From Sipunculus nudus (taxonomy: Eukaryota > Annelida > Sipuncula > Golfingiida > Sipunculidae), in the NCBI GenBank assembly GCA_026874595.1, contig CM049316.1, forward strand, positions 1,424,001 to 1,488,000: a stretch of 64,000 bases of DNA, in the 5' to 3' direction. The position numbers and the translations under genes were made by a program. Every line of letters starts with the position of its first letter. The first letter of the stretch is position 1. This document shows, piece by piece, positions 35,428-46,092 of this stretch. Below the pieces are notes generated by a model, which ran no database searches, was not told the DNA's origin, and worked only from the letters and a program-made list of their open reading frames with translations.

Positions 35428-35571
35428 GAATACGTGTGCATTGATTTATTGGCACAATTTTAATTATATCTTTTCAATGTTTTACTTGATTTTATTGTAA
35501 AGCACCATGAGCAATAATGTTTTGGTATGACGCCATATAAATTTACATTATTATTATTATCACTAGCAATT
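35278..35571 (+). repeat. LINE 3' tail with (TA)n and (TTA)n
   Basis: After the LINE stop come about 115 bp of AT-rich sequence, a TA run (35391-35424), the string tgtaaagcaccatgagcaat...gccatataaattta, and a terminal (ATT) repeat. Such 'gcgctatataaa' plus trinucleotide tails are typical of CR1/L2-type LINE ends and their SINE partners. Confidence 0.75.
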
Positions 35572-35660
35572 ACCCGTGCTACGCACGGGTTCTGTGGCTC
35601 AGGGGTAGAGCGCAGGACTCAAAGCCGGGAGATCGTGAGTTCGACGCACGGTTAGGGGCG
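35572..35660 (+). repeat. Hairpin plus tRNA-derived SINE head
   Basis: A perfect 8 bp stem (acccgtgc, loop tac, gcacgggt) is followed at 35593 by a tRNA-like block: tggctcaggggtagagcg resembles an A box with D-arm, and gtgagttcgacgcac resembles the T-arm/B box. The anticodon stem does not pair well, so this is not a working tRNA gene. It lies directly after the LINE tail, so it may be a SINE head or a chimeric insertion. Confidence 0.6.
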
Positions 35661-37250
35661 AGCAGTTAGTTAGTTCTGATATCAACTGGTCTTTCATGGT
35701 TAAATGTCTTGGTTATACAATGTTACGGTCATGCACTTTAGCACCCACTTCAACAGATTTTTTAATGTTTTTTTTTTTAAAATGCCACTGATTATTACCT
35801 CAGGTCATTTAAAGGATCACTATTCAGCAGTATGAGTGGACAGGAAGGGTTTGGCTGGGGCTTAAGTGGCGTGCATGTGAAGCCTACAAAAAGGCCTAAA
35901 AAAACAGTTCATATCCTACCCAAACCCAATTGTTCTTCATAAAATCGATCAGATTATATCAGAATATTCTTCTAATGGTATTATCCGTAAACTTGATCCA
36001 GAAACAGTGAAATTATACTAAAAGTAATATATGATTGGCCTCATGGACATGGTAGAAGATTTTGCATGAATTGTAAAATATGACTGGCTACTCATGCAGC
36101 CAGCCTTCCGGCCCCGATCGATCGCGTATGACTGTTAGGCCTAGGCACTATTTGAGGTTTCTGAATAGGTGCAGTAGTTTTTTTATGACAAGGGGTTTAC
36201 CTTTCAGTTTTAAATCGAATAACTTTTCTTCACGTAAAATATGTCCTTCGGTACTCTCGCATATTAACACCAATGGTAACGTTCCGTTGAAAAAAAGAAA
36301 GATGGTGAGTCTGTCTTGTGGGGAAAATAAAAGTGGGTGCATGGAATGTCTTGGACAAACACAGAGCATATGCATATCGAAAGTCACAGCAATCTGTAAG
36401 TGGTATGAAACGAGATGCAGAAAATCACACAAATCGCGTTACGCTATTGATATATAGATCAACTATATGTGTGGTGTTATGCATAAAAATCTTATTGAAG
36501 CCAAGAGATTGGCCGGAGATTTTTTTTTTATCCGGAGACGATATGATAAATGAAATCATTTTTATATGAAAATATATTATGTTGAACATCGGTACTTAAA
36601 GTTGCCCTCCGATTTTTCTTGCAACCGTCGTATGCGACAACACATTCCAACGTTTCTCCCGTCCGATCAGCGAATCCATTCGTCGCATCCGTCTTATAAT
36701 ATTGGACACTATAATTTCAGTTGAACATGACACACACCGCCGGCAACGATTAAAGCTGCGCATGCGTTTATCGCTGACGTTGAGCACTGCTCGATTTTCG
36801 CGATGAATGCATCTGTTAAACGCAAAGGGGGTTTTTCTTTATGACGTGAAATTGGGGAAGCCCTCACTTCCATTATCAAATAGTAGTTTTAAAGTTCATT
36901 GAAGGGGAATTTCTGTCAGGAAGCATCATCATGACTATAACACTCAAAATGCATCTCACTATATCACTGAAAAAAAGCATAAGTGAATTTGATGATATAA
37001 AAAGTGAAATTTAAAATGGAAGCAGAATAAAGCGTTAATCATGGGCGCCAGGACAATATTTTTGTGGGGGGGGGGATCCTACATTAATTAATTAAAACAT
37101 AATTAATTTGTTATATTTGACTGAAATATCATTTAGGATTACAAGCATTAAAGGCATAAATCCTGACCTGAATGGACAAAACGACGTATCGTCACCTGTT
37201 TGACGCTTGTATGTGATATGTATTACCGCATGATTGCCGTCCGTTGATCG
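35660..37250. other. Intergenic, repeat-like, no supported gene
   Basis: Only short ORFs are present. A phrase reading KVGAWNVLDKHRAYAYRK (about 36327-36380, plus) faintly recalls LINE endonuclease starts but is too short to call. The DNA at 36590-36790 is richer in CpG than its surroundings. Confidence 0.4.
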
Positions 37251-37255
37251 CATAT

Positions 37256-37641
37256 GAAAAACTCTGTTTCCATGTATCCATAAATCATCTACGTCTCGTA
37301 CGCAAAAAAATCGCATCCCTCTTTTTAAGATGATCTGTATCCATGTGTACGTTTTGTCGTGCTCCGTACGCGTATCCGCAAAAACGGACCACAACGAAAC
37401 AGATCAGTGAATGATTCATCCGTTTTGCCGATGGCAAAAATGCCTCTTTTCCCAACAGTGCTCCGGCGCCAGGTGGGACGAGACATATTGACCTTATATC
37501 CTGTCGTCCTTGCAGTTTTAAAGTGTATCCACAAGAAAAACGTATACGTACTTATGGAAACAGATTTTTGCGGTCTTCGCGCTATGGAGCGTACGTTCTT
37601 GTTTTGCGGATACGATTTTTACGGATACATGGAAACACAGC
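37256..37641. repeat. Inverted repeat pair around gtttccatgtatcc
   Basis: The string ctgtttccatgtatccataaa (about 37262) is matched in reverse complement near 37620 (tttacggatacatggaaacac). Nearby, cgtacgc, tatccgcaaaaac and gtacgttttg strings also recur inverted. This suggests ends of a small DNA element about 0.4 kb long. It borders the gypsy relic at 37655. Confidence 0.5.
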
Positions 37642-37654
37642 AATGTCATATTTT

Positions 37655-39110
37655 CAGAGACAAGAGAAATATTTGGGACAAGTCGTTTCGGAAGAGGGTA
37701 TTCACACGGACCCAGAGAAAACAGAGACATCAAAACAATGACCGGCTCCTAGTTCAGTCCACGAAAGTAAGACGCTTTCTCGGCTTCTATCGCAAATTCA
37801 TTCCGCGTGTTGCCCATATAGTTCGTCCGTTTAATGACCTCCTTAAGGGCGGAAACCTGCATGAGCAAGAAAGGCAGCAAAGTTAAACAAACTGGCCACA
37901 CTTTCTTTTTGGGTAAGAAACAATAATTGACCTTCGAATCATTAATCTGTGTAGAGACCCGTCCTATCATTTGCCGACTCCTCAAAACCATTCGTGGTAC
38001 ACACTGACGCAGCTAGAACGGTCTTAGGTGCGGTGTTATATCAGGGCATATTGCCCCCTTTTGCATACTGCAGTAGAAGCCCAACTCCATCAGAGTAAAA
38101 CTACTCCCCCCCCCCCCCACAAGCTAGAAATTTTAGCTCTCAAGTGGACTGTCACCTAAAAATTTCGTGATTATCTATATGGGGAAAATTTACTATCATA
38201 ACTTGTAACCCCCTTTATGTTAATCTCTCTCTTCGGCAAAACTAATTGCTGCGGGACGGAGATGGGGTGCTGCATTGGCAACTTCGATTTTAACATCGAA
38301 TACAGGTCGGAGAAGAAAATCGTTGATATCCTTTCTAGAACTTGCGATGCCGATTCTGCAGATATTCACCGCACTGATACGGATAAATGAGCGATGGATA
38401 TGGTAAATGTATATTTATGCCAGATCCTTTTGCCAAGTTTTACTGGCGTTCATACGGACATCTCATAATGCGACCAAAATCCCAGGCTAGATACAGATCT
38501 ATCAGACATCCCTCTTAACATAAGGGAAGAACAGCTAAAAGATCCTGCAGTTAGGCAGGTAATACAGTCTTCGGAGATGAGTGATAACATTAAGTCGGAC
38601 AGACCGAAAGGTTAAAGGTATTTCAAACGCCATCTGGACAAATGTACTTTTTCAGAATACCCTATGTAGAAAACAGTCTTTGATGGCGTCGAAACGGTTT
38701 AAGTTGTCATGTCCATAGCACCGGATGCCCTGACCTTAAAGGGGCTTTACGACCAGCTTGGGCATTTTGGACAGAAAAAGACTATTCAATCAGCTCAGGA
38801 CAAGTATTTCTGGCCTCAAATATCCTAAGAAATAATCCAATAGATCACCACCTGTCCAAAGGTATGTGAGGAGGAAATCTCCAGCTAATCAACGAGCACC
38901 TTTGGTAAATATTCTTCCGCTCCATAAGATTTGCTTTGCATAGATTTTCTCCTACTGGAGCCCTGCAAAGATAATATTTAAAATGTCCTTATCATAATGA
39001 ATCACTTCACTAAATTTGCTCGGGTTGTCCCGTGCAAATCTCAACAAAGCAAAGCCAACCGCGAAAATATTATATGATCAGTGTATTTACCATTATGGTT
39101 TCCCGGAACG
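37655..39110 (+). pseudogene. Degenerate Ty3/gypsy pol (element 4)
   Basis: Pieces of pol occur in the correct order in all three plus frames. RT C-terminus: YLGQVVSEEGIHTDPEKTE (about 37668) and VRRFLGFYRKFIPRV (about 37770). RNase H: HTDAARTVLGAVLYQG (about 38001) and FRDYLYGENLLS (about 38162). Integrase zinc-finger half: GLYDQLGHFGQKKTIQ... KYFWPQI (about 38752). Integrase core: VLIIMNHFTKFARVVP (about 38983). Many frameshifts and stops and no LTRs show an old relic. Its sequence is of a different gypsy lineage from elements 1-3 (VSEEGI and RKFIPRV types). A run of C (38107-38120) sits in the RNase H part. Confidence 0.85.
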
Positions 39111-39324
39111 GGAATTGTTTTATTGGCCTTGAAGTCGTAAATGCAATTTATATAATCAGTATTGTTTGCGATCGGGAATTAAGGATGTATTGTATTACTT
39201 CTTAGTCCTTGCAGGGCTTGAGTATTTTATGTTTGCTACTAAAATGCGCAAAATAATATGTGATTCCTAGCCCTGCCATGGCTTTAGTATTTATGTTTGC
39301 TTTTAAGATGCATGAAATAAAACG

Positions 39325-39666
39325 TGATTCCATGTACTGATAGACGCACGTCAATGCCAGCTCTTATCAATAAAGCCCTGTAAAACCTTTATGGCGAATC
39401 CAGAATATTTGCACACAAGGTCGTCACAATACTCTTTGAAGACCTGGCGATTCACTCTCATTTTCATATCAGGACGTCACTCCCTTTGCCAATTAAAAAC
39501 GCGCAATAGGCGATGACTGAAAGAACCATGTTCATTCATAGTGAAATTCTGGGAAAGACCACCAGTAACTGCTTGCTTCACTGAAAAAGACCTTAGTTCC
39601 GCGAGGCGATAACGTGTGATGCTTACCGTCCGGCAACCGGTGGACCTTACCAGTCGATGAAGTAGT
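39325..39666. repeat. Host repeat H, left part of copy interrupted by element 2
   Basis: The block begins gattccatgtactgatag and runs to ggaccttaccagtcgatgaagtagt, where element 2 enters; it resumes after the 3' LTR at 44541. The beginning recurs at 44693 (gattccatgtaccgatag), so copies lie head to tail with a unit near 495 bp. Related sequence also occurs at 48130-48370 and 55180-55345. Confidence 0.7.
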
Positions 39667-39845
39667 TGTAACAGTGTTCAATGATAGTACAAAATAATAC
39701 TGATCCGAGCGCCCCCCTGGGGCACTTATGTATTACTACTTCTAGTCAACATGGCAGTTTCATAAACACATGGTGTTGGTGAGTCAGTCTTTGCCGCCTT
39801 CGTGTAGCCTACAAAACACATACCACGTTACCAGAAACTATTACA
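39667..39845 (+). repeat. 5' LTR of element 2
   Basis: It starts tgtaacagtgttcaatg and ends ctattaca. The next bases, tggtggcagcgcc (39846-39858), are the likely primer-binding site and differ from that of elements 1 and 3. Confidence 0.95.
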
Positions 39846-39983
39846 TGGTGGCAGCGCCTCCTAAAGCTTCCTTCGATACCTAGTTTATGACTGTTTTCTC
39901 GACGTACGCACCGCATCGTGCATCATTTACCGCCGTCTCATAGCTGGCCTACTGCATAACGTCGTACCCCCGAAACCCGTACA

Positions 39984-40802
39984 ATGGCCGAAATGGACTG
40001 GGGTGCCGCCGATCTGCCCTCCACATTTAACATGTTTAAACAGAGGTGAGAACTATATTTCAAGATTAAGAACATACGGAGAGAAATGGCCGTTACTCAC
40101 ATCCTCTTAGCCGTGGGTGAAGAAGGCCTGAGGCGATATAACACATGGACTCTCACAGACACTGAGAGAAAGGATCCAACTGTTATTTGGACCAAATTCG
40201 AGCAGCAGATAGAGCCGTCTGAAAACTTCAGGCTTTGTCGCCTAAAACTCAGACACTGCAAACAAGGCACAAATGAAAGCCTAGACGATTTTATTACAAG
40301 AACAAGAGCCATTGCACTGAAATGTGATTTTAGTTGTGAGGAGCTAAACGAGCGCCTAGTGGAGCTAGTTATAGCCAGCACGCCAATCCAGGAATTCCAA
40401 AAGGAATTACTTGCTAAACCCAAAGACTTCAAGATCGAACAGTTGCTGGAAATTGGCCGTAACTACGAGGCAACAATGTCTCACATGCAACAACTCCGCC
40501 AGCTGGAAGCAACGCCAAAAGTTGAAGTTGGTGCCGTCTCCAAAAGAAATCCAAGATCAAAGTTAAGACGTCGACCATGTGGCAACTGTGGCACGAACCA
40601 CCCACCCCGACAATGCCCCGCTTATGAAGACACCTGTGCTGGTTGTGGCAATAAAGGGCATTGGAAAAAGTGCTGCAGAAAGACTAAAGCTCAGCAAACA
40701 AAATACAAACCACCTTTCCAGCGTAACAGCACCTCCCGAACCAGACCCGCAAGAGACAAGTGCTGTTCATGTTATCGACACAGAGCCAAACGATCGAAGT
40801 GA
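39984..40802 (+). pseudogene. gag of element 2, with an early stop
   Basis: The frame starts at MAEMDWGAADLPST (39984). A TGA stop at 40047-40049 interrupts the FKQR...LYF motif, and the frame then continues from 40086 to 40802. Capsid-like sequence is followed by two zinc knuckles, CGNCGTNHPPRQC and CAGCGNKGHWKKC (about residues 193-227). Gag packages the element RNA. Pol lies in another frame (+1 relative), while in element 1 both share one frame, so a small indel in the overlap is likely; a programmed shift is possible. Confidence 0.85.
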
Positions 40803-43800
40803 CCAAAATGACCTTGACAGCTTCACCTTCAACGCTATCACGGTATCTAGTCTGTGTTTTGAACAAGACCGAGACGAAGCCTTTGTTACCGTCAATATAA
40901 AACTTGACAACAAACCTGACATTCACAAACTACAACTCAAAGTGGACACAGGGGCCCAGGCAAACACCTTGCCTCTCAGAACCTACCGCCGCATGTTTCC
41001 TGAAAACTTAGATGCACAGGGCAATCCTTCTACAAGGAAACTTGTGACGCCAAACACACAGCTCACTGCATATAACGGGACCCCCATCAAATGCGTTGGA
41101 ACAGTGTCTATACCATGTAAATATGATGATTCCTCGTGGAAGGATACAAATTTCTTTGTCGTGGATGTCCCAGGCCCGGCAGTTCTTGGCCTGTCGTCAT
41201 GCACCAAGCTGAATGTCGTCACCCTCAATTGCGCAGTAACAAAGTCCACAACACAGAGCTCGATCAAAGAACCAATAATCTCTGTGAAAGACCTTATCAA
41301 GTCTTATCCTGAACAATTTGACCGTATTGGTGAATTTCCGACTGTGCATAAGCTTATTGTTGACCCCAAAGTACCGACAAATGTAGATCCGCCTAGACGC
41401 GTGCCTATAGCCCTCAAGGACAAGGTCAAGGCCAAGTTAGATGAGATGCAAAATCAAGGGTCATTCGTCCAATCGAAGAACCGACTGAGTGGGTGAGTTC
41501 TATCACATATGTCACTAAAAAAGATGGCAGCATTCGAGTTTGTCTCGATCCGAAACACCTAAACAGAGCCTTTATCAGGCCACGACACGGTACACCAACA
41601 ACAGAGGACATCAACCACAAGCTGACATCTGCGCGAGTCTTCTCAAAGCTAGATGCTAAAGCAGTATACTGGGCTGTCAAACTTGACCACGAAAGTCAAA
41701 ATCTAACCACATTCCAGACCTTCGGGCGATACTGTTTTTGTCGGCTCCCATTTGGCTTATCAGTGAGTCAGGACATATTTCAACTTGAAATGGACAGAAT
41801 CATTCAGAATTGTCCCGGAGTATGCGGAATTTCTGATGACATTATCGTTTATGGGGCCGACGCCGAAGAACATGACAGAAATCTGAAAAACCTCATCGAA
41901 GTGGCTAAACAAAATGGCCTAGTATTTAATTCACCAAAGTGCCAGATAAAGCAACCAAGTATCGAGTTCTTTGGAATTCTGTACACTGATAGAGGCATGA
42001 AACCAGATCCCAGAAAAGTAGCTGACCTGCGAGCCATGCCACAGCCATGCAACAAATCAGAACTCCATCAGTTCCTTGGTTTCATGACATACCTATCTTG
42101 TTACATTGAAAACTACAGTACTAAGGCAGCAGTACTCAGGGACCTCCTTCGAAAGGACTCAGATTTTCTCTGGGAAACTCACCATCAAAAAGCATTTGAT
42201 GACCTAAAAAACACAGTTTCTGATGAGTCGCTCCTTATGTATTTTGACCCAAAGAAAGATACATATGTTCAGTGTGACGCAAGTCTACGTGGGCTGGGCG
42301 TGGCTCTCTTCCAACCGTCGGATGGCAAACTCAAACCAATCGCATTTACGAGAAAAAGCCTTACTCCAACGGAGCAGAGATACGCATGTATTGAGAGGGA
42401 ACTCCTTGCCATAGTTTTTGGAGTGCAGCGGTTTCATAATTACCTGTATGGCCGCACCTTCACCGCGATCACTGACCATAAACCTCTGGTCATGATTCTT
42501 GACAAACCGCTAGCTGCAGCACCTCCGTGACTCCAGCGTATGATGGTAAAACTTCAAGGCTACAATTTTGCAGTCACCTTCACGCCTGGCAAGGACAATC
42601 AATTAGCCGATAGCCTAAGTCACTTACCATCGCCAACCAACGCATTCACGATCGACCTCGACCTCAGAGTACCAGCAGCCAGATGAGCATCTTGATGAAA
42701 CCAAGAAAGATGCTGCTCTGATCAGTCTCAAAGAGGTAATAATTTCTGGATGGCCAGACAATATCAGAGACCTGCCAGATGATCTAAAGCCATACTGGAG
42801 CTTCCGTGACGAACTTACTGTGAACAATGGCTTAATCCTAAAAGGAAGGAGAATCCTCATTCCAAAGAGTATGCAAAATGATATTCTGGAACAACTGCAT
42901 ACCAGTCATTTTGGACAGGAGAAGACTAAACTCCTTGCTCGTAAAACTGTCTTCTGGCCAAACATCACAAAAGATATTGTGCAGATTGTGGCAAACTGCA
43001 GAACATGCCAAGAACTCAAACCTTCCCAACCTACAGAACCTCTCCTTCAGTTTGAAGTTCCCCCAAGACCATGGCATACCTTAGGAACAGACCTGTTTGA
43101 GCTAGACGGAACAAATTACTTAGTCATAGCCGAATAATATACCAAATATTCATTCGTGCGAAAGCTACCGTCACCAAGCCCAAGCCGAATTGTTATCGCT
43201 GCCATGAAGCAAATCATGGGTGAACATGGTATTCCGACAAAAATTGTTAGCGACAACGGCCCACATTACGCCAGCCAAGAATTCTCAGAGTTTACCAAAG
43301 CTGGGGGATTCTAGCACACTACAACTTCTCCTAGAAGATTCATAGAACGAACAATAAGAATAATAAAACAAACAATGATAAAGGCAAAAACAACAAACAC
43401 GGATTTTGACCTTGCAATGATGATGATCAGGGCAACGCCAATCAGCAGTAACCTGGGAAGCCCGGCAGAGTTACTCCTTGGTCGAAAGCTAAAAACAATA
43501 CTCCCATCTGAACCTGAAAATTTACTCAGGAACAGCGATGACATTCAACAGGAACTTGTCGCTCGCCAGGAATCACATAAATACTATCATGACCAGTCAG
43601 CTCTAAAAAGAGAACTTCCGCCATTAGTCCCAGGAGAGAGCGTGACAATTCGAGACCCAGACACGCACCAATGGAAACCGGCAACCGTGTATTCAAAGGC
43701 AAGCCAACCAAGATCGTATATCGTGGAGACCACTAATGGGCATTTTTTCCGACGTAACAGACAGCACATCAGAGATATACCACAACAGCCATTGCCAAAT

Positions 43801-44028
43801 GCTGGGAACACATCAACAAACCTCGGTGAAACTCGACATCAAGTTGAACCAGAGCACACAACTGATAACTCGCAAGTTATTTCTTCAGATGCACCGTTAC
43901 CACCAAATTCAAGACGCGTTTCATTCGCTAACCCACTCGAGCAGCCAATGCCACCCGCTACTGATGAACGTCGTACAAAGTCTGGCAGAATGGTTAGGAA
44001 GCCAGATCGACTTATTCAGAACATTTAA
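40690..44028 (+). pseudogene. pol of element 2, broken
   Basis: Domains in order are as follows. Protease has KVDTGAQANTLP (about 40942). RT runs from about 41340 to 41990 with ISDD, a common variant in this branch. RNase H has QCDASLRGLG and ITDHKPLV. Integrase zinc finger has HTSHFGQEK...CRTC. The integrase core is partial, and the basic C-terminus ends at 44028 (KPDRLIQNI). Breaks seen: a single-base frameshift near 41460-41470; a stop at 42528-42530 after RNase H; a frameshift around 42640-42680; stops at 43135 and about 43312; and a short in-frame loss between the HTTTSP and IERTI segments of the integrase core. The parts otherwise line up well with element 1. Confidence 0.9.
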
Positions 44029-44346
44029 AATCCACACTGCAGAATAGCTGGATGAATCGCTTAGTTTAATATTCCTTACAAAGCTGCTAAGAGTATATTC
44101 ACAAGTAGTTAGTATATTCATAAGTAGTCAATTTCAATCACGGACTGCAGTTACGACAACTGCTGTAGTTTAGAGTAATTGCTTATAATGCATGAACAGA
44201 ATAGTTATCCTCGGGACACAATATTATTATTTTTTTTCTTTCTCTTACTTTTATTTTCCTTTACATATAAGTACCGGGACACAACATTATTTTCGTCATT
44301 ACAGGACTTTGTGAGTTTTTTAAGAACAACATACTTTCTCTATTCG

Positions 44347-44357
44347 AGAAAGGGGGA
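44347..44357 (+). other. Polypurine tract of element 2
   Basis: The run agaaaggggga directly precedes the 3' LTR. Confidence 0.9.
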
Positions 44358-44535
44358 TGTAACAGTGTTCAATGATAGTACAAAATAATACTGATCCGAG
44401 CGCCCCCTGGCGCACCTATGTATTACTACTTCTAGTCAACATGGCCGTTTCATAAACACCTGGTGTTGGTGAGTCAGTCTTTGCCGCCTTCATGTAGCCT
44501 ACAAAACACATACCACGTTACCAGAATCTATTACA
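44358..44535 (+). repeat. 3' LTR of element 2
   Basis: It matches 39667-39845, with differences such as ccccctggcgcacc against cccccctggggcact. The gtagt target duplication follows. Confidence 0.95.
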
Positions 44536-44540
44536 GTAGT

Positions 44541-45120
44541 CGGTCAGAGAGCCGTGAAATAGTTACATAATTTGCAGCGAGGTGACGGCAGCAGCTCTAA
44601 GCGTCGCGACACAGCACTCACAATAAAGTTTGATGACTCTGTCAGTGGGAGGAATTAAGTCTTAACCATTGCATCGACTGGGCCTGTCTACGTGATTCCA
44701 TGTACCGATAGCCGTAACTCGGTGACAGCTCTTACCACTAAGGCCATATATAAGTTCTGCATGGTGAATACTTGGTGTTTGTATAATAGGGCGTCACAGA
44801 GCTCTTCGCAAAGAGGGCCTGATGATTCCCTCTCATTTGTATATAAGGACGTCACGCTTTACATGAAGGATATCGTTGGTATGAGAACGCCTACAGCGGG
44901 ACCATTTTCAAACAACAGGCCCACAGCCCTTTTAACATTCGCGGTGAAATCATGTATTCAGGTAGACAATATATGGACTGTCACGTCCTACGATATATCT
45001 CTGCTTGACGGACATTACGTTCCATGGGTCATAAGGAAAGGCAATGTATATCGCAACGATTTTGTAATAATAGGCCAAGTTCCCTCTGCTAAGATGACAG
45101 GCGCAGTATTTGTGTGACCC
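44541..45120. repeat. Host repeat H, right part and start of next unit
   Basis: The part from 44541 (cggtcagagagccgtgaaatag) to 44692 completes the unit interrupted by element 2 and is matched at 55192-55340. A new unit starts at 44693. A 141-codon plus-strand ORF (44692-45117, ending DGHYVPWVIRKGNVYRNDF and on) covers this unit. I recognise no domain, and because it lies in a repeat I do not call it a gene. Confidence 0.6.
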
Positions 45121-45288
45121 CGTGTATTTGGTCTCTGGGCCACTACCAATACGCGAATCGTCACGATTGTTCCAGCCAGCGGCTAAATATGTTACATTTT
45201 GACTGCTAACATTGTGACCAGGAGAAACCATTGTCGCTAGTCCGAAAACCGATAGCCATACAGTGAGAGTTTCTACAATATAAGCAAC

Positions 45289-45318
45289 GGAAGATGCAAC
45301 GGATCCGTTGCATCTTCC
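45289..45318. other. Perfect 30 bp palindrome centred on GGATCC
   Basis: Each 15-base half (ggaagatgcaacgga and its complement) pairs without a mismatch or spacer. The two strands can extrude a cruciform. The flanks do not continue the symmetry, apart from an extra gcaacgg just upstream. Confidence 0.95.
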
Positions 45319-45629
45319 TTGATTGTCTGTTTATTGCTTAATAACAAGACAAAAGGTTACACCATTTTAACACCAATAAGTGTGTGTTTCATGGTTACGA
45401 TAGCAAATACGATTAAACTTGGATAATCATTTTTTAACATTTACTGACCTTTTTACCAGAGGCATGTCAGCGAGTTTAGTAGAGACAGAGAAGAACAGTT
45501 GAATAGGCGCACCTGATGACCTCATTGGTAACCTGGCTGACTCGAGTGATTGACAGCTAAAATTTTGAAACATTTTGTTTCAACGGGCCCAGCGCTGAAG
45601 AGTGACGCGCTGGCACGGTGTAATGAATA

Positions 45630-45735
45630 CACTGGTACCCCGCTCTATTCTGGCACCGCTGCTCTAGGCCAATCATAGAGACGGGCGTACAAGGCAATCT
45701 TCAGTACCCAAGGCAGACTGGTTCCAACTCCAATA
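45630..45735. repeat. Inverted partner of 47712-47800
   Basis: The string ggtaccccgctctattctggc...catagagacgggcgtacaa is matched in reverse complement at 47712-47800 (gtaggcccatgtctctatgc...ataatagagcagagtacc) at about 75-80 percent by eye. The pair brackets the hAT-like element at 46093-47708, so that element may lie in a larger inverted structure. Confidence 0.55.
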
Positions 45736-46092
45736 TGTATTATATATGATAAAAATAAGCATTTCGTTTGCTGAGAGATGTTGTCAAAAGTTGACTGTAC
45801 ATTTCGTGTGACATTTATGATTAGATTAATAGATATTGATAATAAACCAATGCCACGTACAGTGGAATATCAAAGATTCAGTATAACGTATCATCTATAC
45901 ATCCATCAGTCAATGTTTGTGCCACAACTCATTTTTCAATATTTGGAAACTATAAACAACTAGAGAATGTAATTTTAAAAGAAATCTTCAAAGATAACGA
46001 GCCAGGATCGCGTGAAAGTCCATGACAATCGGTATGAGCGTGCAGACTGGAGTTGGAACCAGTCTACAGGTAAGTCAGGAGTGGCAACTGGG

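Larger units (their letters stand above)
39667..44535 (+). mobile_element. Ty3/gypsy retrotransposon, decayed (element 2)
   Basis: It has 179 and 178 bp LTRs with about six substitutions and one indel between them. A perfect 5 bp target duplication gtagt flanks it (39662-39666 and 44536-44540). The order is LTR, primer-binding site, gag, pol, purine tract, LTR, as in element 1. Coding regions carry several stops, frameshifts and a small deletion, so this copy cannot move unaided. It is older than element 1 by LTR divergence. Confidence 0.95.

Noticed and set aside
35590-35660. Functional tRNA gene
   Set aside because: The A-box and T-arm are recognisable, but the anticodon stem and acceptor stem do not pair well and the block sits at a LINE tail.
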